Positions 54,536-62,885 of a DNA stretch of 64,000 nucleotides are shown piece by piece. Both the position numbers and the translations under genes were made by a program. The notes under the pieces are model-generated. The model did not search any database, was not told the DNA's origin, and saw only the letters and a list, made by a program, of their open reading frames with translations. This DNA is from Bradyrhizobium elkanii USDA 76 (GTDB lineage: Bacteria; Pseudomonadota; Alphaproteobacteria; Rhizobiales; Xanthobacteraceae). Numbering within the stretch: the first letter of the stretch is position 1; each line of letters begins with the position of its first letter. Location: the NCBI RefSeq assembly GCF_023278185.1, contig NZ_CP066356.1:3526001-3590000 (forward strand). The letters are read 5' to 3'.

Positions 54536-56413
54536 ATGGGTTTGAGCCAAGCCCTTTCCACCGCGATGTCGGGCCTGCGCGCCACGCAGGCCTCGCTCTC
54601 GCTCGTGTCGTCGAACGTCGCCAACGCGGAGACGCCCGGCTACGTCAGGAAGACGCTCAATCAGGTCACCGGCACCACCGGCCAGTACGGATCGAGCGTC
54701 CTCATCACCGGCGTCAACCGCCAGCTCGACGAATTCCTGCAGACCCAGCTCCGCACCGAGACGTCGGGAGCGGCCTATGCCGATGTCCGCTCGGATTTCC
54801 TGGCCAATCTGCAGGGCGTGTACGGCAATCCCGACTCCACCGGCACGATCGAGGACGCCTACAACAAGTTCCTGACCGCGCTGCAGGGGCTGTCGACCAG
54901 CCCGGAATCGCAGTCGGCCCGCATCGGCGTGATCAATGCCGCGCAATCGATGGCGCAGCAGCTCAATGCGACCTCGCAGGGAATCCAGACGCTGCGCGCC
55001 AACGCCGAGGCCGGCATCAGCGATTCCATCAACAGCGCGAACAATGCGTTGCAGCAGATTGCGCGCCTCAATGTCCAGCTGGCGGCCAATGGCGGCACGA
55101 CCGATGCCTCGACCGCGGCATTGCTCGATCAGCGCGACCGCTACGTCACGCAGCTCTCGCAGCTGATGGACATCCGCACCGTCACCAACAGCCAGAACCA
55201 GGTGAGCGTGTTTACCAATTCCGGCGTGCAGCTGGTCGGCACCGAGGCCGCGACGCTCAGCTTCAACGCCCAGGGCACGATGACGCCCAACACGTTGTAC
55301 AATACCGACCCGACCAAGAGCACCGTCGGCACCATCACCATCACGTTCCCGCATGGCGGCACCTATGACATGGTGTCGACCAACTCGATTCGCTCCGGCA
55401 AGATCGCCGCCTATCTCGAGTTGCGCGACAACACGCTGGCGCAGGCCCAGACACAGATCGATCAGTTCGCCGCCGCGATGTCGAGCGCGCTGTCGGACAA
55501 GACCACCGCGGGCACCGCGGCGACGGCGGGGGCGCAGTCCGGCTTCGACCTCGACCTCTCGGGGCTGCAGAACGGCAACACCATCCACGTCTCCTACAAG
55601 GACAACACCACCGGCCTCACGCACAATCTGTCGATCATTCGCGTCGACGATCCGAGCGTGCTGCCGCTGAGCAATACCGCGACCGTCGATCCGAACGACG
55701 AGGTGCTGGGCATCGATTTCTCAGGCGGCTTGAGCTCGGTGCTGTCGCAGCTCAACGGTGCACTCGGCGGAACCGGCCTGCAATTCTCCAATCCGTCGGG
55801 GTCGACGCTGCGCGTGCTCGACGACGGCGCCGTCAACAAGGCCGATGTGACCGCGGCATCGGTCACGTCGACGGTTTCGTCGCTGACCTCGGGCGATCCG
55901 CATCTTCCGCTGTTCACCGACAATGGCGGACTCTACACCGGCGCGATCACCGCGAACGGATCGCAGACCACCGGCCTTGCCGCGCGCATCAGCGTCAACA
56001 CCGGCCTGATCGGCGATCCCTCGCGCATGGTGGTGTACTCGACCAATCCGCAGACGCCGGCCGGCGACACCACGCGCGCGAACCTCGTCCTGAACCAGCT
56101 GTCGAACGCCTCATACAGCTATTCGCCGCAGACCGGCCTTGGCACGTCAGGCGCGCCGTTCACCGGCACGCTGCTGAACTTTGCCAAGCAGTTCATCAGC
56201 CAGCAGGGCGAGTCCGCGACCGCTGCCAAGCAACTGGCTGACGGCCAGGACGTCGTGCTGAACACGCTGCAGACCAAGATGGACTCGACCTCCGGCGTCA
56301 ACATGGATGAGGAGATGGCGCATCTGCTTTCGCTGCAGAACGCCTATTCCGCCAATGCGCGCGTGATGTCGTCGATCAAGCAGATGTACGACGCGCTGCT
56401 GCAGCTCACGTGA
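54536..56413 (+). CDS. flgK: Flagellar hook-associated protein FlgK (HAP1)
   Basis: A 625-residue protein joining hook and filament. N terminus MGLSQALSTAMSGLRATQAS, SSNVANAETPGYVRK; C terminus SGVNMDEEMAHLLSLQNAYS, ANARVMSSIKQMYDALLQ, both typical. It starts 46 nt after flgE and ends 7 nt before flgL, consistent with one transcript. Confidence 0.95.
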   Translation: MGLSQALSTAMSGLRATQASLSLVSSNVANAETPGYVRKTLNQVTGTTGQYGSSVLITGVNRQLDEFLQTQLRTETSGAAYADVRSDFLANLQGVYGNPDSTGTIEDAYNKFLTALQGLSTSPESQSARIGVINAAQSMAQQLNATSQGIQTLRANAEAGISDSINSANNALQQIARLNVQLAANGGTTDASTAALLDQRDRYVTQLSQLMDIRTVTNSQNQVSVFTNSGVQLVGTEAATLSFNAQGTMTPNTLYNTDPTKSTVGTITITFPHGGTYDMVSTNSIRSGKIAAYLELRDNTLAQAQTQIDQFAAAMSSALSDKTTAGTAATAGAQSGFDLDLSGLQNGNTIHVSYKDNTTGLTHNLSIIRVDDPSVLPLSNTATVDPNDEVLGIDFSGGLSSVLSQLNGALGGTGLQFSNPSGSTLRVLDDGAVNKADVTAASVTSTVSSLTSGDPHLPLFTDNGGLYTGAITANGSQTTGLAARISVNTGLIGDPSRMVVYSTNPQTPAGDTTRANLVLNQLSNASYSYSPQTGLGTSGAPFTGTLLNFAKQFISQQGESATAAKQLADGQDVVLNTLQTKMDSTSGVNMDEEMAHLLSLQNAYSANARVMSSIKQMYDALLQLT

Positions 56414-56420
56414 GGGTAAC

Positions 56421-58304
56421 ATGTCGATCGACGGCGTAAGCGGCAGAACTTCCTATATCGGCACCACGATCCTCAACCTGCGGAATCAGCTCAATGACCT
56501 GACCACGCAGCTTGCGACCGGCAAGGTATCGACGACCTATGCGGGGCAGGGGCTCGATCGCGGGTTTGCGCTCAGCCTGCGCGCGCAGATCAGCGGCATC
56601 AACGCGTTCTCCGATACCGCCACCAACCTCAACACGCGCCTGAGTGTCGCCAACCTCACCTTGCAGGGCCTGTCCGACGTCGGGACCCAGGTGAAGAACG
56701 CCGCGACGACGGCGACGCTGACGCTCAACGACAGCGGCCAGACCTCGGGCCAGATCACGGCGCAGGCGGCCTTCGCCAACGCGGTCGCGATGCTGAACAG
56801 CCAGTCGGGCGACCGCTATCTGTTTTCCGGCCGCGCGATGGATACGCCGGCCACGGTGTCCGCCGATACCATGCTCAAGGGCACGGCAACCCAGGCCGGG
56901 CTCTCGCAGCTCATCAATGAGCGCAAGCAGGCCGATCAGGGCGCCGGCATGATGGGGCGCCTGAGCGTCTCGTCGCCGCCGGCCACCACGACGGTCACGA
57001 GTATCGCCGAGGACGGCTCGCCGTTCGGCCTGAAACTCCTGTCGGTGCAATCGTCGTTGACGGGTGGCGCCACGGTGACGCAGCCGACCGGCACGCCGAA
57101 GACCTCGTCGGTCGATCTCGGCGCCGTCAATCCGAAGGACGGCGACAAGATCAAGTTCAACTTCACGCTGCCCGACGGCACCACCGAAGCGATCGAACTC
57201 ACGGCGACCACGACGAACCCGCCGCCCGCGGGCTCGTTCCTGATCGGCGCCGACACCGCGGCGACGACGGCCAACCTGCAGTCGACGCTGACCTCGTCGA
57301 TCAAGACGTTGAGCGACACGTCGCTGGTCGCGGCGTCCGCGGTCGCGGCGTCGAACAATTTCTTCAATCCGGTCGCGACCGTCTCGGGCGCCGCGGCCAA
57401 CAACCAGAACACGCCGCCGGCGCCGATCAGCGGCGCCACGGCGCTGTCGGGGGCGGCGGGCACCGACTCGCTGTCGACGAGCTTTGCCGCCGGTGACACC
57501 ATCACGGTGAACGGCACGCCGATCACCTTCGTGACCTCGGGCGCCACCGGCAACCAGGTCAACGTCACCGACAGCGTACAGACGCTGATGGCCAAGATCG
57601 ACCAGATCAGCGGCACCAAGAACCCGTCGACCATCAGCAACGGCGCGATCACGTTGCACGGCGCCGACGGCGAGAGCCTGTCGATCTCGAGCTCCAATAC
57701 AGCCGCACTCGGCGCGCTCGGCATCGCCAACAACACCACCGCAGCGCCGGCGCCGCTCAGGGTAGGGGGACCGCCGTTCGACACCGCGACCAACCTGGTC
57801 GCGGGCACGCCCGGCAACACCGTCTACTGGTACACCGGCGAGAATGGCCCGGGGTCGGCGCGCGGCACCGCGGTCGCCCAGGTCGATCAGTCGATCACCG
57901 TGCAGTATGGCGCGCGCGCCAACGAGCAAGCCTTCCGCTATTTGCTGCAGAACGTCGCGGTGTATGCGGCCGTCACCACCAATGCCAGCAACCCGAATGC
58001 GAGTGCGCAGGTGACGGCGCTCGCGCAGCGCGTGAGCGCCAACCTCGCCCCGCAAAACGGTCAGCAGCAGATCCAGGACGTGCAGGCCGAATTCGCCGGT
58101 GCCCAGACCGCGACCAAGGCGGCCACCGATCGGCAGACCCAGCTCAAGGGGATGGCGGAAACGATGCTCGACTCGGTCGAGGGCGTCAATCAGGACGAGG
58201 TCGCGACCAAGATCCTGGCGCTGCAAACCAGCTTGCAGGCGTCGTACCAGACCACGTCGATGCTGTATCAGACGACGCTGCTGAAATATCTGCCGATCAG
58301 CTGA
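56421..58304 (+). CDS. flgL: Flagellar hook-associated protein FlgL (HAP3), enlarged
   Basis: A 627-residue protein with flagellin-like ends: SYIGTTILNLRNQLNDLTTQ, LATGKVSTTYAGQGLDRGFA, and C-terminal GVNQDEVATKILALQTSLQA, YQTTSMLYQTTLLKYL. Typical FlgL is 300-400 residues; the extra length includes a module at about 338-445 (LSGAAGTDSLSTSF, GDTITVNGTPITFVTSGATG, NQVNVTDSVQTLMAKIDQIS) that closely matches FlgE. Start 7 nt after flgK. Confidence 0.92.
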   Translation: MSIDGVSGRTSYIGTTILNLRNQLNDLTTQLATGKVSTTYAGQGLDRGFALSLRAQISGINAFSDTATNLNTRLSVANLTLQGLSDVGTQVKNAATTATLTLNDSGQTSGQITAQAAFANAVAMLNSQSGDRYLFSGRAMDTPATVSADTMLKGTATQAGLSQLINERKQADQGAGMMGRLSVSSPPATTTVTSIAEDGSPFGLKLLSVQSSLTGGATVTQPTGTPKTSSVDLGAVNPKDGDKIKFNFTLPDGTTEAIELTATTTNPPPAGSFLIGADTAATTANLQSTLTSSIKTLSDTSLVAASAVAASNNFFNPVATVSGAAANNQNTPPAPISGATALSGAAGTDSLSTSFAAGDTITVNGTPITFVTSGATGNQVNVTDSVQTLMAKIDQISGTKNPSTISNGAITLHGADGESLSISSSNTAALGALGIANNTTAAPAPLRVGGPPFDTATNLVAGTPGNTVYWYTGENGPGSARGTAVAQVDQSITVQYGARANEQAFRYLLQNVAVYAAVTTNASNPNASAQVTALAQRVSANLAPQNGQQQIQDVQAEFAGAQTATKAATDRQTQLKGMAETMLDSVEGVNQDEVATKILALQTSLQASYQTTSMLYQTTLLKYLPIS

Positions 58305-58330
58305 TCGCGCGCCCTTTAACGCCAGACAGC

Positions 58331-58358
58331 AAAAAGGCCTCCGCGAGGAGGCCTTTTT
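58331..58358. terminator. Bidirectional terminator between flgL and flbT
   Basis: Twelve-base perfect arms AAAAAGGCCTCC and complement, with a GCGA loop. The A tract on one side and T tract on the other let it work for both the rightward flgL and the leftward flbT transcripts, which converge here. Confidence 0.93.
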
Positions 58359-58376
58359 CGTTCAGGCGAGGGGCGC

Positions 58377-58808
58377 CTACGCGCTCTTGCGTGCGTCGTC
58401 GCGATCGGCGTTTTGCTGGTCGCGAGCGGTCTCCAGCAACTTCTCTTCGTGCGCGATCAGCTTCTTGGACTCCTTCAGCGCGTGATAGAGGTCGCCGTTG
58501 AGGATGAAGTTGTTGACGCTTTCGATGAACGGCCAGGCGCTCGGCATCGCGGTGATGATGTCGCGCACCAGACTGAAATAGGTCGGGTGGTGCGCCATCG
58601 GGTCCGGCGACAGATACATCAGCTGCACGGCGAGATAGATCAGCTTCGCCGGCGTGTCCGCCGTCTCGGGCGTCAGGATATCCTTCTCGCGCAGGATCGG
58701 GATGCGGTCACCGTCGATCAGCAGGCGGGCGCGCTGGTCGGTGTTGGTGATCACGCAATTGCCGACGATGATGCGCTCGTTCGGTTTGAGTTCGACCTTC
58801 AGGGCCAT
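58377..58808 (-). CDS. flbT: Flagellar biosynthesis repressor FlbT
   Basis: A 143-residue protein matching FlbT: MALKVELKPNERIIVGNCVI, PAKLIYLAVQLMYLSPDPMA, NFILNGDLYHALKESKKLIA. In Caulobacter FlbT binds flagellin mRNA and blocks its translation until the hook is complete; in Brucella and Bradyrhizobium it can act positively. ATG 58808 has AAGGAG upstream; the frame is open to 58871. It faces away from the flagellin gene. Confidence 0.93.
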   Translation of the reverse strand: MALKVELKPNERIIVGNCVITNTDQRARLLIDGDRIPILREKDILTPETADTPAKLIYLAVQLMYLSPDPMAHHPTYFSLVRDIITAMPSAWPFIESVNNFILNGDLYHALKESKKLIAHEEKLLETARDQQNADRDDARKSA

Positions 58809-59174
58809 GACCGTTCTCCTTTGCCGGCAGTCGCGCGATGTCTTCGCTGGCGGAGCGAAGTGGTTCGGCACTGCTTAGCAGCCGCCGCTGCGGGCAGGGG
58901 CCGATGCGACAGCGATCCTTTCCCATGATGGTTAATGCTTGGTGAACGAGGGGCGGGCGCTGGCGTCGTTATCTGGCCGGAATTGTCAGTCGCCTCAGTA
59001 GTTTTCGGGACGAACCTCGCCCAATGGCGACAATTTTATTCTTCGGCCTTTGTCTCAAATGCCGTGCTGGAGATTTCTTTTTCCTTCGCGGCTTGACCGC
59101 AGGATCGGCCATCCGCCCGATCAGAAAGGATTGGAGCGGCTTTTTTCTCAGTTTCACACCAGAAAGGTATGAAA
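58809..59174. other. Flagellin leader region and flbT/flagellin divergent promoters
   Basis: A 366-nt gap. No exact sigma-54 box was found. TTAA-N7-TGAA at 58932-58946 is one mismatch from a CtrA box. The segment next to the flagellin start could form the leader on which FlbT acts. A short frame from 59024 is not convincing. Confidence 0.35.
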
Positions 59175-60344
59175 ATGTCCGATATCATTCTCTCCTCCTC
59201 GGTTCGCCAGAACCTCCTCTCCCTCCAGTCCACCGCCGATCTGCTCTCCACGACGCAGAACCGCCTTGCCACCGGCAAGAAGGTCAACACGGCGCTCGAC
59301 AACCCGACCAACTTCTTCACCGCGCAGTCGCTCGACAACCGCGCCAGCGACATCAACAATCTCTTGGACGGCATCGGCAACGGCGTGCAGGTGCTGCAGG
59401 CCGCCAACACCGGCATCACCTCGCTGCAGAAGCTGGTCGATACCGCGAAGTCGATCGCCAACCAGGTGCTGCAGAGCCCGACCGGCTATACCACCAGGTC
59501 GCAGGTCACCTCGACTGCGGCGCTCGGCGGCACGTCTGCCAACCTCGTCGACGGCACCACGATCAAGAGCGGCGACGTGCTGGCGATCGCGGCTTCGGCG
59601 GGCCAACCCGCCTTCAGCTTCACCTTCGGGGCCAGCACGTCGCTGGCGCAGCTGAACACGTCGCTGGCGGCCAGCAACCTGACGGCGAGCCTCGACAGCT
59701 CCAACAAGCTCGTCATCACCACGACCAATGACGCGGCGTCCTCGACGATCGGTGCGGTGACCTTCACCAACACCGGCGGCGGCACCGCGACGTTCAGCGC
59801 GGCCGGCACGGCCCCGGTTGCCGACCAGGCCTCGCAGTCGGCGCGCGCCGCTCTGGTGACGCAGTATAACAACACTATCGCGCAGATCACGACCACGGCG
59901 CAGGACGCGTCTTTCAACGGCATCAACCTGTTGAACGGCGACAGCCTGAAGCTGACTTTCAACGAGACCGGCAAGTCGACGCTCAGCATCACCGGCGTCA
60001 CCTTCAATGCCAGCGGCCTCGGTCTGAAGGCGCTGACCGCCGGCACCGACTTCCTCGACAACAACTCGGCGAACAGCGTCATCTCGTCGCTGAGCTCGGC
60101 GAGCTCCGCGTTGCGCAGCGAAGCCTCGACGCTGGGTTCGAACCTGTCGATCGTGCAGATCCGTCAGGACTTCTCGAAGAACCTGATCAACGTGCTGCAG
60201 ACCGGTTCGTCCAACCTGACGCTGGCCGACACCAACGAGGAAGCGGCCAACAGCCAGGCGCTGTCGACCCGCCAGTCGATCGCGGTCTCCGCGCTGGCGC
60301 TCGCCAACCAGAGCCAGCAGAGCGTGCTGCAACTGCTCCGCTAA
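59175..60344 (+). CDS. Flagellin
   Basis: A 389-residue filament subunit with conserved ends: MSDIILSSSVRQNLLSLQST, ADLLSTTQNRLATGKKVNTA, then the C terminus QIRQDFSKNLINVLQTGSSN, TRQSIAVSALALANQSQQSV. The variable centre (about 110-250) is Ala/Thr/Ser-rich. ATG 59175 is 7 nt after AAAGG; ATG 59169 is too close to the RBS. It is followed by a terminator and flaF. Confidence 0.94.
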   Translation: MSDIILSSSVRQNLLSLQSTADLLSTTQNRLATGKKVNTALDNPTNFFTAQSLDNRASDINNLLDGIGNGVQVLQAANTGITSLQKLVDTAKSIANQVLQSPTGYTTRSQVTSTAALGGTSANLVDGTTIKSGDVLAIAASAGQPAFSFTFGASTSLAQLNTSLAASNLTASLDSSNKLVITTTNDAASSTIGAVTFTNTGGGTATFSAAGTAPVADQASQSARAALVTQYNNTIAQITTTAQDASFNGINLLNGDSLKLTFNETGKSTLSITGVTFNASGLGLKALTAGTDFLDNNSANSVISSLSSASSALRSEASTLGSNLSIVQIRQDFSKNLINVLQTGSSNLTLADTNEEAANSQALSTRQSIAVSALALANQSQQSVLQLLR

Positions 60345-60366
60345 GCGCGCCGGCAAGTGCTTCGAG

Positions 60367-60390
60367 AACGGCGGGGGAAACCCCGCCGTT
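60367..60390 (+). terminator. Rho-independent terminator after flagellin
   Basis: Ten-base perfect arms AACGGCGGGG and complement around a GAAA tetraloop, followed by a short T-rich tail (TTCATTT), 22 nt after the flagellin stop. Confidence 0.88.
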
Positions 60391-60551
60391 TTCATTTGTC
60401 TCCGGGATATTACGGTGTCTGTCCATGCCGTCAGAACGACGCATTTCGTAACGGCTGCTAACCATATTTAAAGGCGCCGGATGCATAAATATCGGGCGCT
60501 AGAATTGCGTCTTCGCGGCTCGAGAAATCCGCATCCCATCGAGGTCATTGA

Positions 60552-60917
60552 ATGTCGAATGCAGCCCAGGCCTACGCTCGTACCTCCACGACGACGGCGT
60601 CCCCACGTGAAATCGAAGCGCAGGCGCTGTTGAAGGCCGCGCGGCAGCTGCAGGAAGTCCAGACGAACTGGAACGGTCCCGACAAGGCGCTCGATCACGC
60701 GTTGCTGTTCAACCGCCGGCTGTGGTCGATCTTTCTCAGCGCCGCGCAGGGCGACGACAATCCGCAGCCGCTCGAGATTCGCCAGAACATCGCCAATATC
60801 GGCGTGTTCGTGATGAAGCAGACCGTCGACATCCAGATGAATCCGGATCCGGCGAAACTGAAGTCGCTGATCGATATCAACTGCAATATCGCCGCCGGCC
60901 TCTCGGGTCGCGGCTGA
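60552..60917 (+). CDS. flaF: Flagellar biosynthesis regulator FlaF
   Basis: A 121-residue protein with the FlaF pattern: SNAAQAYARTSTTTASPREI, EAQALLKAARQLQE, DHALLFNRRLWSIFLSAAQG, IRQNIANIGVFVMKQ. In Caulobacter FlaF is needed for flagellin synthesis/secretion and opposes FlbT. It sits between the flagellin terminator and an unnamed gene. ATG 60552. Confidence 0.92.
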   Translation: MSNAAQAYARTSTTTASPREIEAQALLKAARQLQEVQTNWNGPDKALDHALLFNRRLWSIFLSAAQGDDNPQPLEIRQNIANIGVFVMKQTVDIQMNPDPAKLKSLIDINCNIAAGLSGRG

Positions 60918-60945
60918 TCGATCGATTCCTGACGGAGCCCTCGGC

Positions 60946-61311
60946 ATGGCCGACGTGTTGAGCATCCTGTCGGCCAACTACAAGGCCGCCGGCCTGACGG
61001 TCCCGTCGAAGACGCCCTATGTGGCTGTCGATCCGAACCTCTATGAGGGCAGCTGGAGCGGCAAGTACGCCAACAACAAGTCGTTCAACATCTCGGTGTC
61101 GAACGTCGACGGCTTCCGCGCCAAGGTTCACTACCAGAGCGACGGCACCAGCAAGTATCAGGATGTGCTGATCAAGGATGGCGGGTTCCGGATCGGCGAT
61201 ACCAAGTTTGCGCTGGTGCAGCAGGGGACGGCGTTGATCGCCAATGTCGTCACCGATCCGGCCACCGGGGCGACCTATCTCGACAAGGCCTACGCCACGC
61301 AGAAGACCTGA
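60946..61311 (+). CDS. Uncharacterised protein in the flagellar locus
   Basis: A 121-residue protein without a signal peptide or membrane helix. It is beta-rich: VDPNLYEGSWSGKYANNKSF, NISVSNVDGFRAKVHYQSDG, GGFRIGDTKFALVQQGTALI. It starts 28 nt after flaF with GGAG upstream, so it is probably co-transcribed. The N terminus (MADVLSILSANYKAAGLTVP) resembles the helical start of axial or export substrates. The family is not recognised; a flagellar role is inferred from position only. Confidence 0.65.
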   Translation: MADVLSILSANYKAAGLTVPSKTPYVAVDPNLYEGSWSGKYANNKSFNISVSNVDGFRAKVHYQSDGTSKYQDVLIKDGGFRIGDTKFALVQQGTALIANVVTDPATGATYLDKAYATQKT

Positions 61312-61330
61312 ACGGTCGTTGCTCCGCGCC

Positions 61331-61460
61331 TAAAGCATGATCCGGAAAAGTGCGAAGCGGTTTTCCCTCGCGACAAACGCGGGACGCGTTTGCGCGGAGA
61401 TCATGCTCAAACAAGGAGCCAAAGCGCGATGATGATTCAACCTAATCTCATCGCGCTTTA
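61331..61460. repeat. 130-nt palindromic repeat, copy B
   Basis: Same length and arms as copy A at 39038, with about seven substitutions. Its end overlaps by 3 nt the stop region of the leftward FlaG-like gene, so it may end both transcripts that converge here. Confidence 0.85.
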
Positions 61461-61844
61461 AGCGCGGCGATCGGTGGCTCGCACCCGCGTCGGCGCGTCC
61501 TTGCTGAGATCGAGCGCGTGGAAATAGGCGCGGCGGCGCAATACGGCTTCTTCCGGAAACTGCCTCACCACCAAATTGGTGCGATTATCGACCACCTGAT
61601 AGACCACGGCGCGCGCGTCGCGGTCGATGATGACCTGGTCGCTGACCGACGGAGCCTGATTTGAAATCGATGCGTTGACGGCGTTGGGATCGATGGTGAC
61701 GCGCACGCTCGGCTCCGGAGCGGTGACGCTCTGGCTCGCCGGCAGTTCAGTCTTGACCGCCTTCTGCGCCGTATCGCTCGTGGGAGAGATCATCGGCGCT
61801 GCGACCGGTGCCCCCACCGGCTTGATGTTGAAATCTGTACTCAT
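61458..61844 (-). CDS. FlaG-like flagellar protein
   Basis: A 128-residue protein. The N-terminal half is Pro/Ala/Ser-rich and probably disordered. The C-terminal half, ARAVVYQVVDNRTNLVVRQF, PEEAVLRRRAYF, matches the FlaG pattern (VxQVVDxxTxEVVRQxPxEE). FlaG affects filament length in other bacteria. ATG 61844; the frame is open upstream without an RBS. Confidence 0.65.
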   Translation of the reverse strand: MSTDFNIKPVGAPVAAPMISPTSDTAQKAVKTELPASQSVTAPEPSVRVTIDPNAVNASISNQAPSVSDQVIIDRDARAVVYQVVDNRTNLVVRQFPEEAVLRRRAYFHALDLSKDAPTRVRATDRRA

Positions 61845-62004
61845 GGCAGCCTCGTAGTGCACAGGCACTAGTTTGCTTGAGTCAAATCCCAACCCCTCAC
61901 GATCCGCAACTCTACGGGGAACCTCTCAATAGGCTGTTAGAAAACACGCTGAATGCCCCGCTGCCGGGGCTGCGTCGAATTGAGCTAAATTGTCGGCGTT
62001 TGCG

Positions 62005-62508
62005 TCAGAGCGTGCGGCTGACCGCGATCGGCGTCATGTTGCGCGGGCCCGGCGTGGCGCGCTGTCCGCTTGCGGTGTAGGTGTTCGGAATGTTGCGGCG
62101 CTGCACCTCGGCATTGACGCCGCGCACGATGCCTTCGGAGACGGCGTGCGCGGTCGCAAGCACGGTCAGATTGACCTGCAGCATGGCGCGGAACGTCTCG
62201 TGATGCCGGCGCAACGTCGCGAGCAGCTCGGGATCGGTCTGCGACAGCATCTTCTGCATCGATTTCAGGTGCTCGACCGCGAGCATATAGCGCCGCGACA
62301 GCTCCGACTTCTGCGGCTCGAGCTGCATGCCCTCGCGGATCTTGCCCGCGCGGACGAACTCGGTCTCCTGCTCGATCACGGCGAGCAGGCCGCTCATCAC
62401 TTCGGTCAGTTCGTTGGCGAGACGCGCGACGTCCGGCGGCGTCGACGTCGCGGACCGCGCGGCGGAGGCGGATGCTACTGGCCGCGGCTGCTGTGGACGC
62501 TGGTTCAT
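62005..62508 (-). CDS. FlgN-like flagellar chaperone
   Basis: A 167-residue largely helical protein. VARLANELTEVMSGLLAVIE, QETEFVRAGKIREGMQLEPQ, KSELSRRYMLAVEHLKSM and the C-terminal helix fit FlgN, the export chaperone for FlgK and FlgL. AAAGGAG lies upstream of ATG 62508. It follows flgJ by 20 nt in a leftward flgI-flgJ-flgN-like operon. Confidence 0.75.
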   Translation of the reverse strand: MNQRPQQPRPVASASAARSATSTPPDVARLANELTEVMSGLLAVIEQETEFVRAGKIREGMQLEPQKSELSRRYMLAVEHLKSMQKMLSQTDPELLATLRRHHETFRAMLQVNLTVLATAHAVSEGIVRGVNAEVQRRNIPNTYTASGQRATPGPRNMTPIAVSRTL

Positions 62509-62528
62509 CGCGCTGCTCCTTTGAAATC

Positions 62529-62885
62529 CTAGCTCTTGTTCGCCTGCTGCAGGATCAGCGAGCGGAACACTTCGTTGGAAATGCCGACGCCGCCGGCCTT
62601 GGCAAAATTCTTCGAGTATTCGTCGGTCAGCATCGACCGCCATGCGCCGGTGCCGACGGTGTCGCCGTACGGGCCGTCACCCTTCAGGCCGGTCGTCATC
62701 TGCGAGAACATCGAGTTGAGGAACATCGATTCGAAATCGGTCGCGGTCGCCTTCGCCTTGACGGCTTGCTGCGGCGTCACCTTCTTCAGCGCGTCCTGCA
62801 GCACGGGATCGGGGCGGCCGTTGAACATCGGCATCAACGCCTTGTTCGGCATGCTGCCGGTGGTGCTGTTGATCAGGCTCGCCAT
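62529..62885 (-). CDS. flgJ: Rod-binding protein (FlgJ N-terminal domain)
   Basis: A 118-residue protein: KAKATATDFESMFLNSMFSQ, MTTGLKGDGPYGDTVGTGAW, SKNFAKAGGVGISNEVFRSL. This is the rod-capping half of FlgJ without the muramidase half, as is usual in alphaproteobacteria. ATG 62885 overlaps the flgI stop (TGATG); a GTG at 62888 is the alternative. Confidence 0.85.
   Translation of the reverse strand: MASLINSTTGSMPNKALMPMFNGRPDPVLQDALKKVTPQQAVKAKATATDFESMFLNSMFSQMTTGLKGDGPYGDTVGTGAWRSMLTDEYSKNFAKAGGVGISNEVFRSLILQQANKS

Noticed and set aside
58932..58946. CtrA box between flbT and flagellin
   Set aside because: The second half is TGAA instead of TTAA; with one mismatch and no support it is only mentioned in the gap description.
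61864..61880. AGGCAC...TTTGC as a second sigma-54 promoter
   Set aside because: Spacing between the two boxes is 4 nt rather than 5, the first box has a mismatch, and it points to a region with no credible rightward gene.
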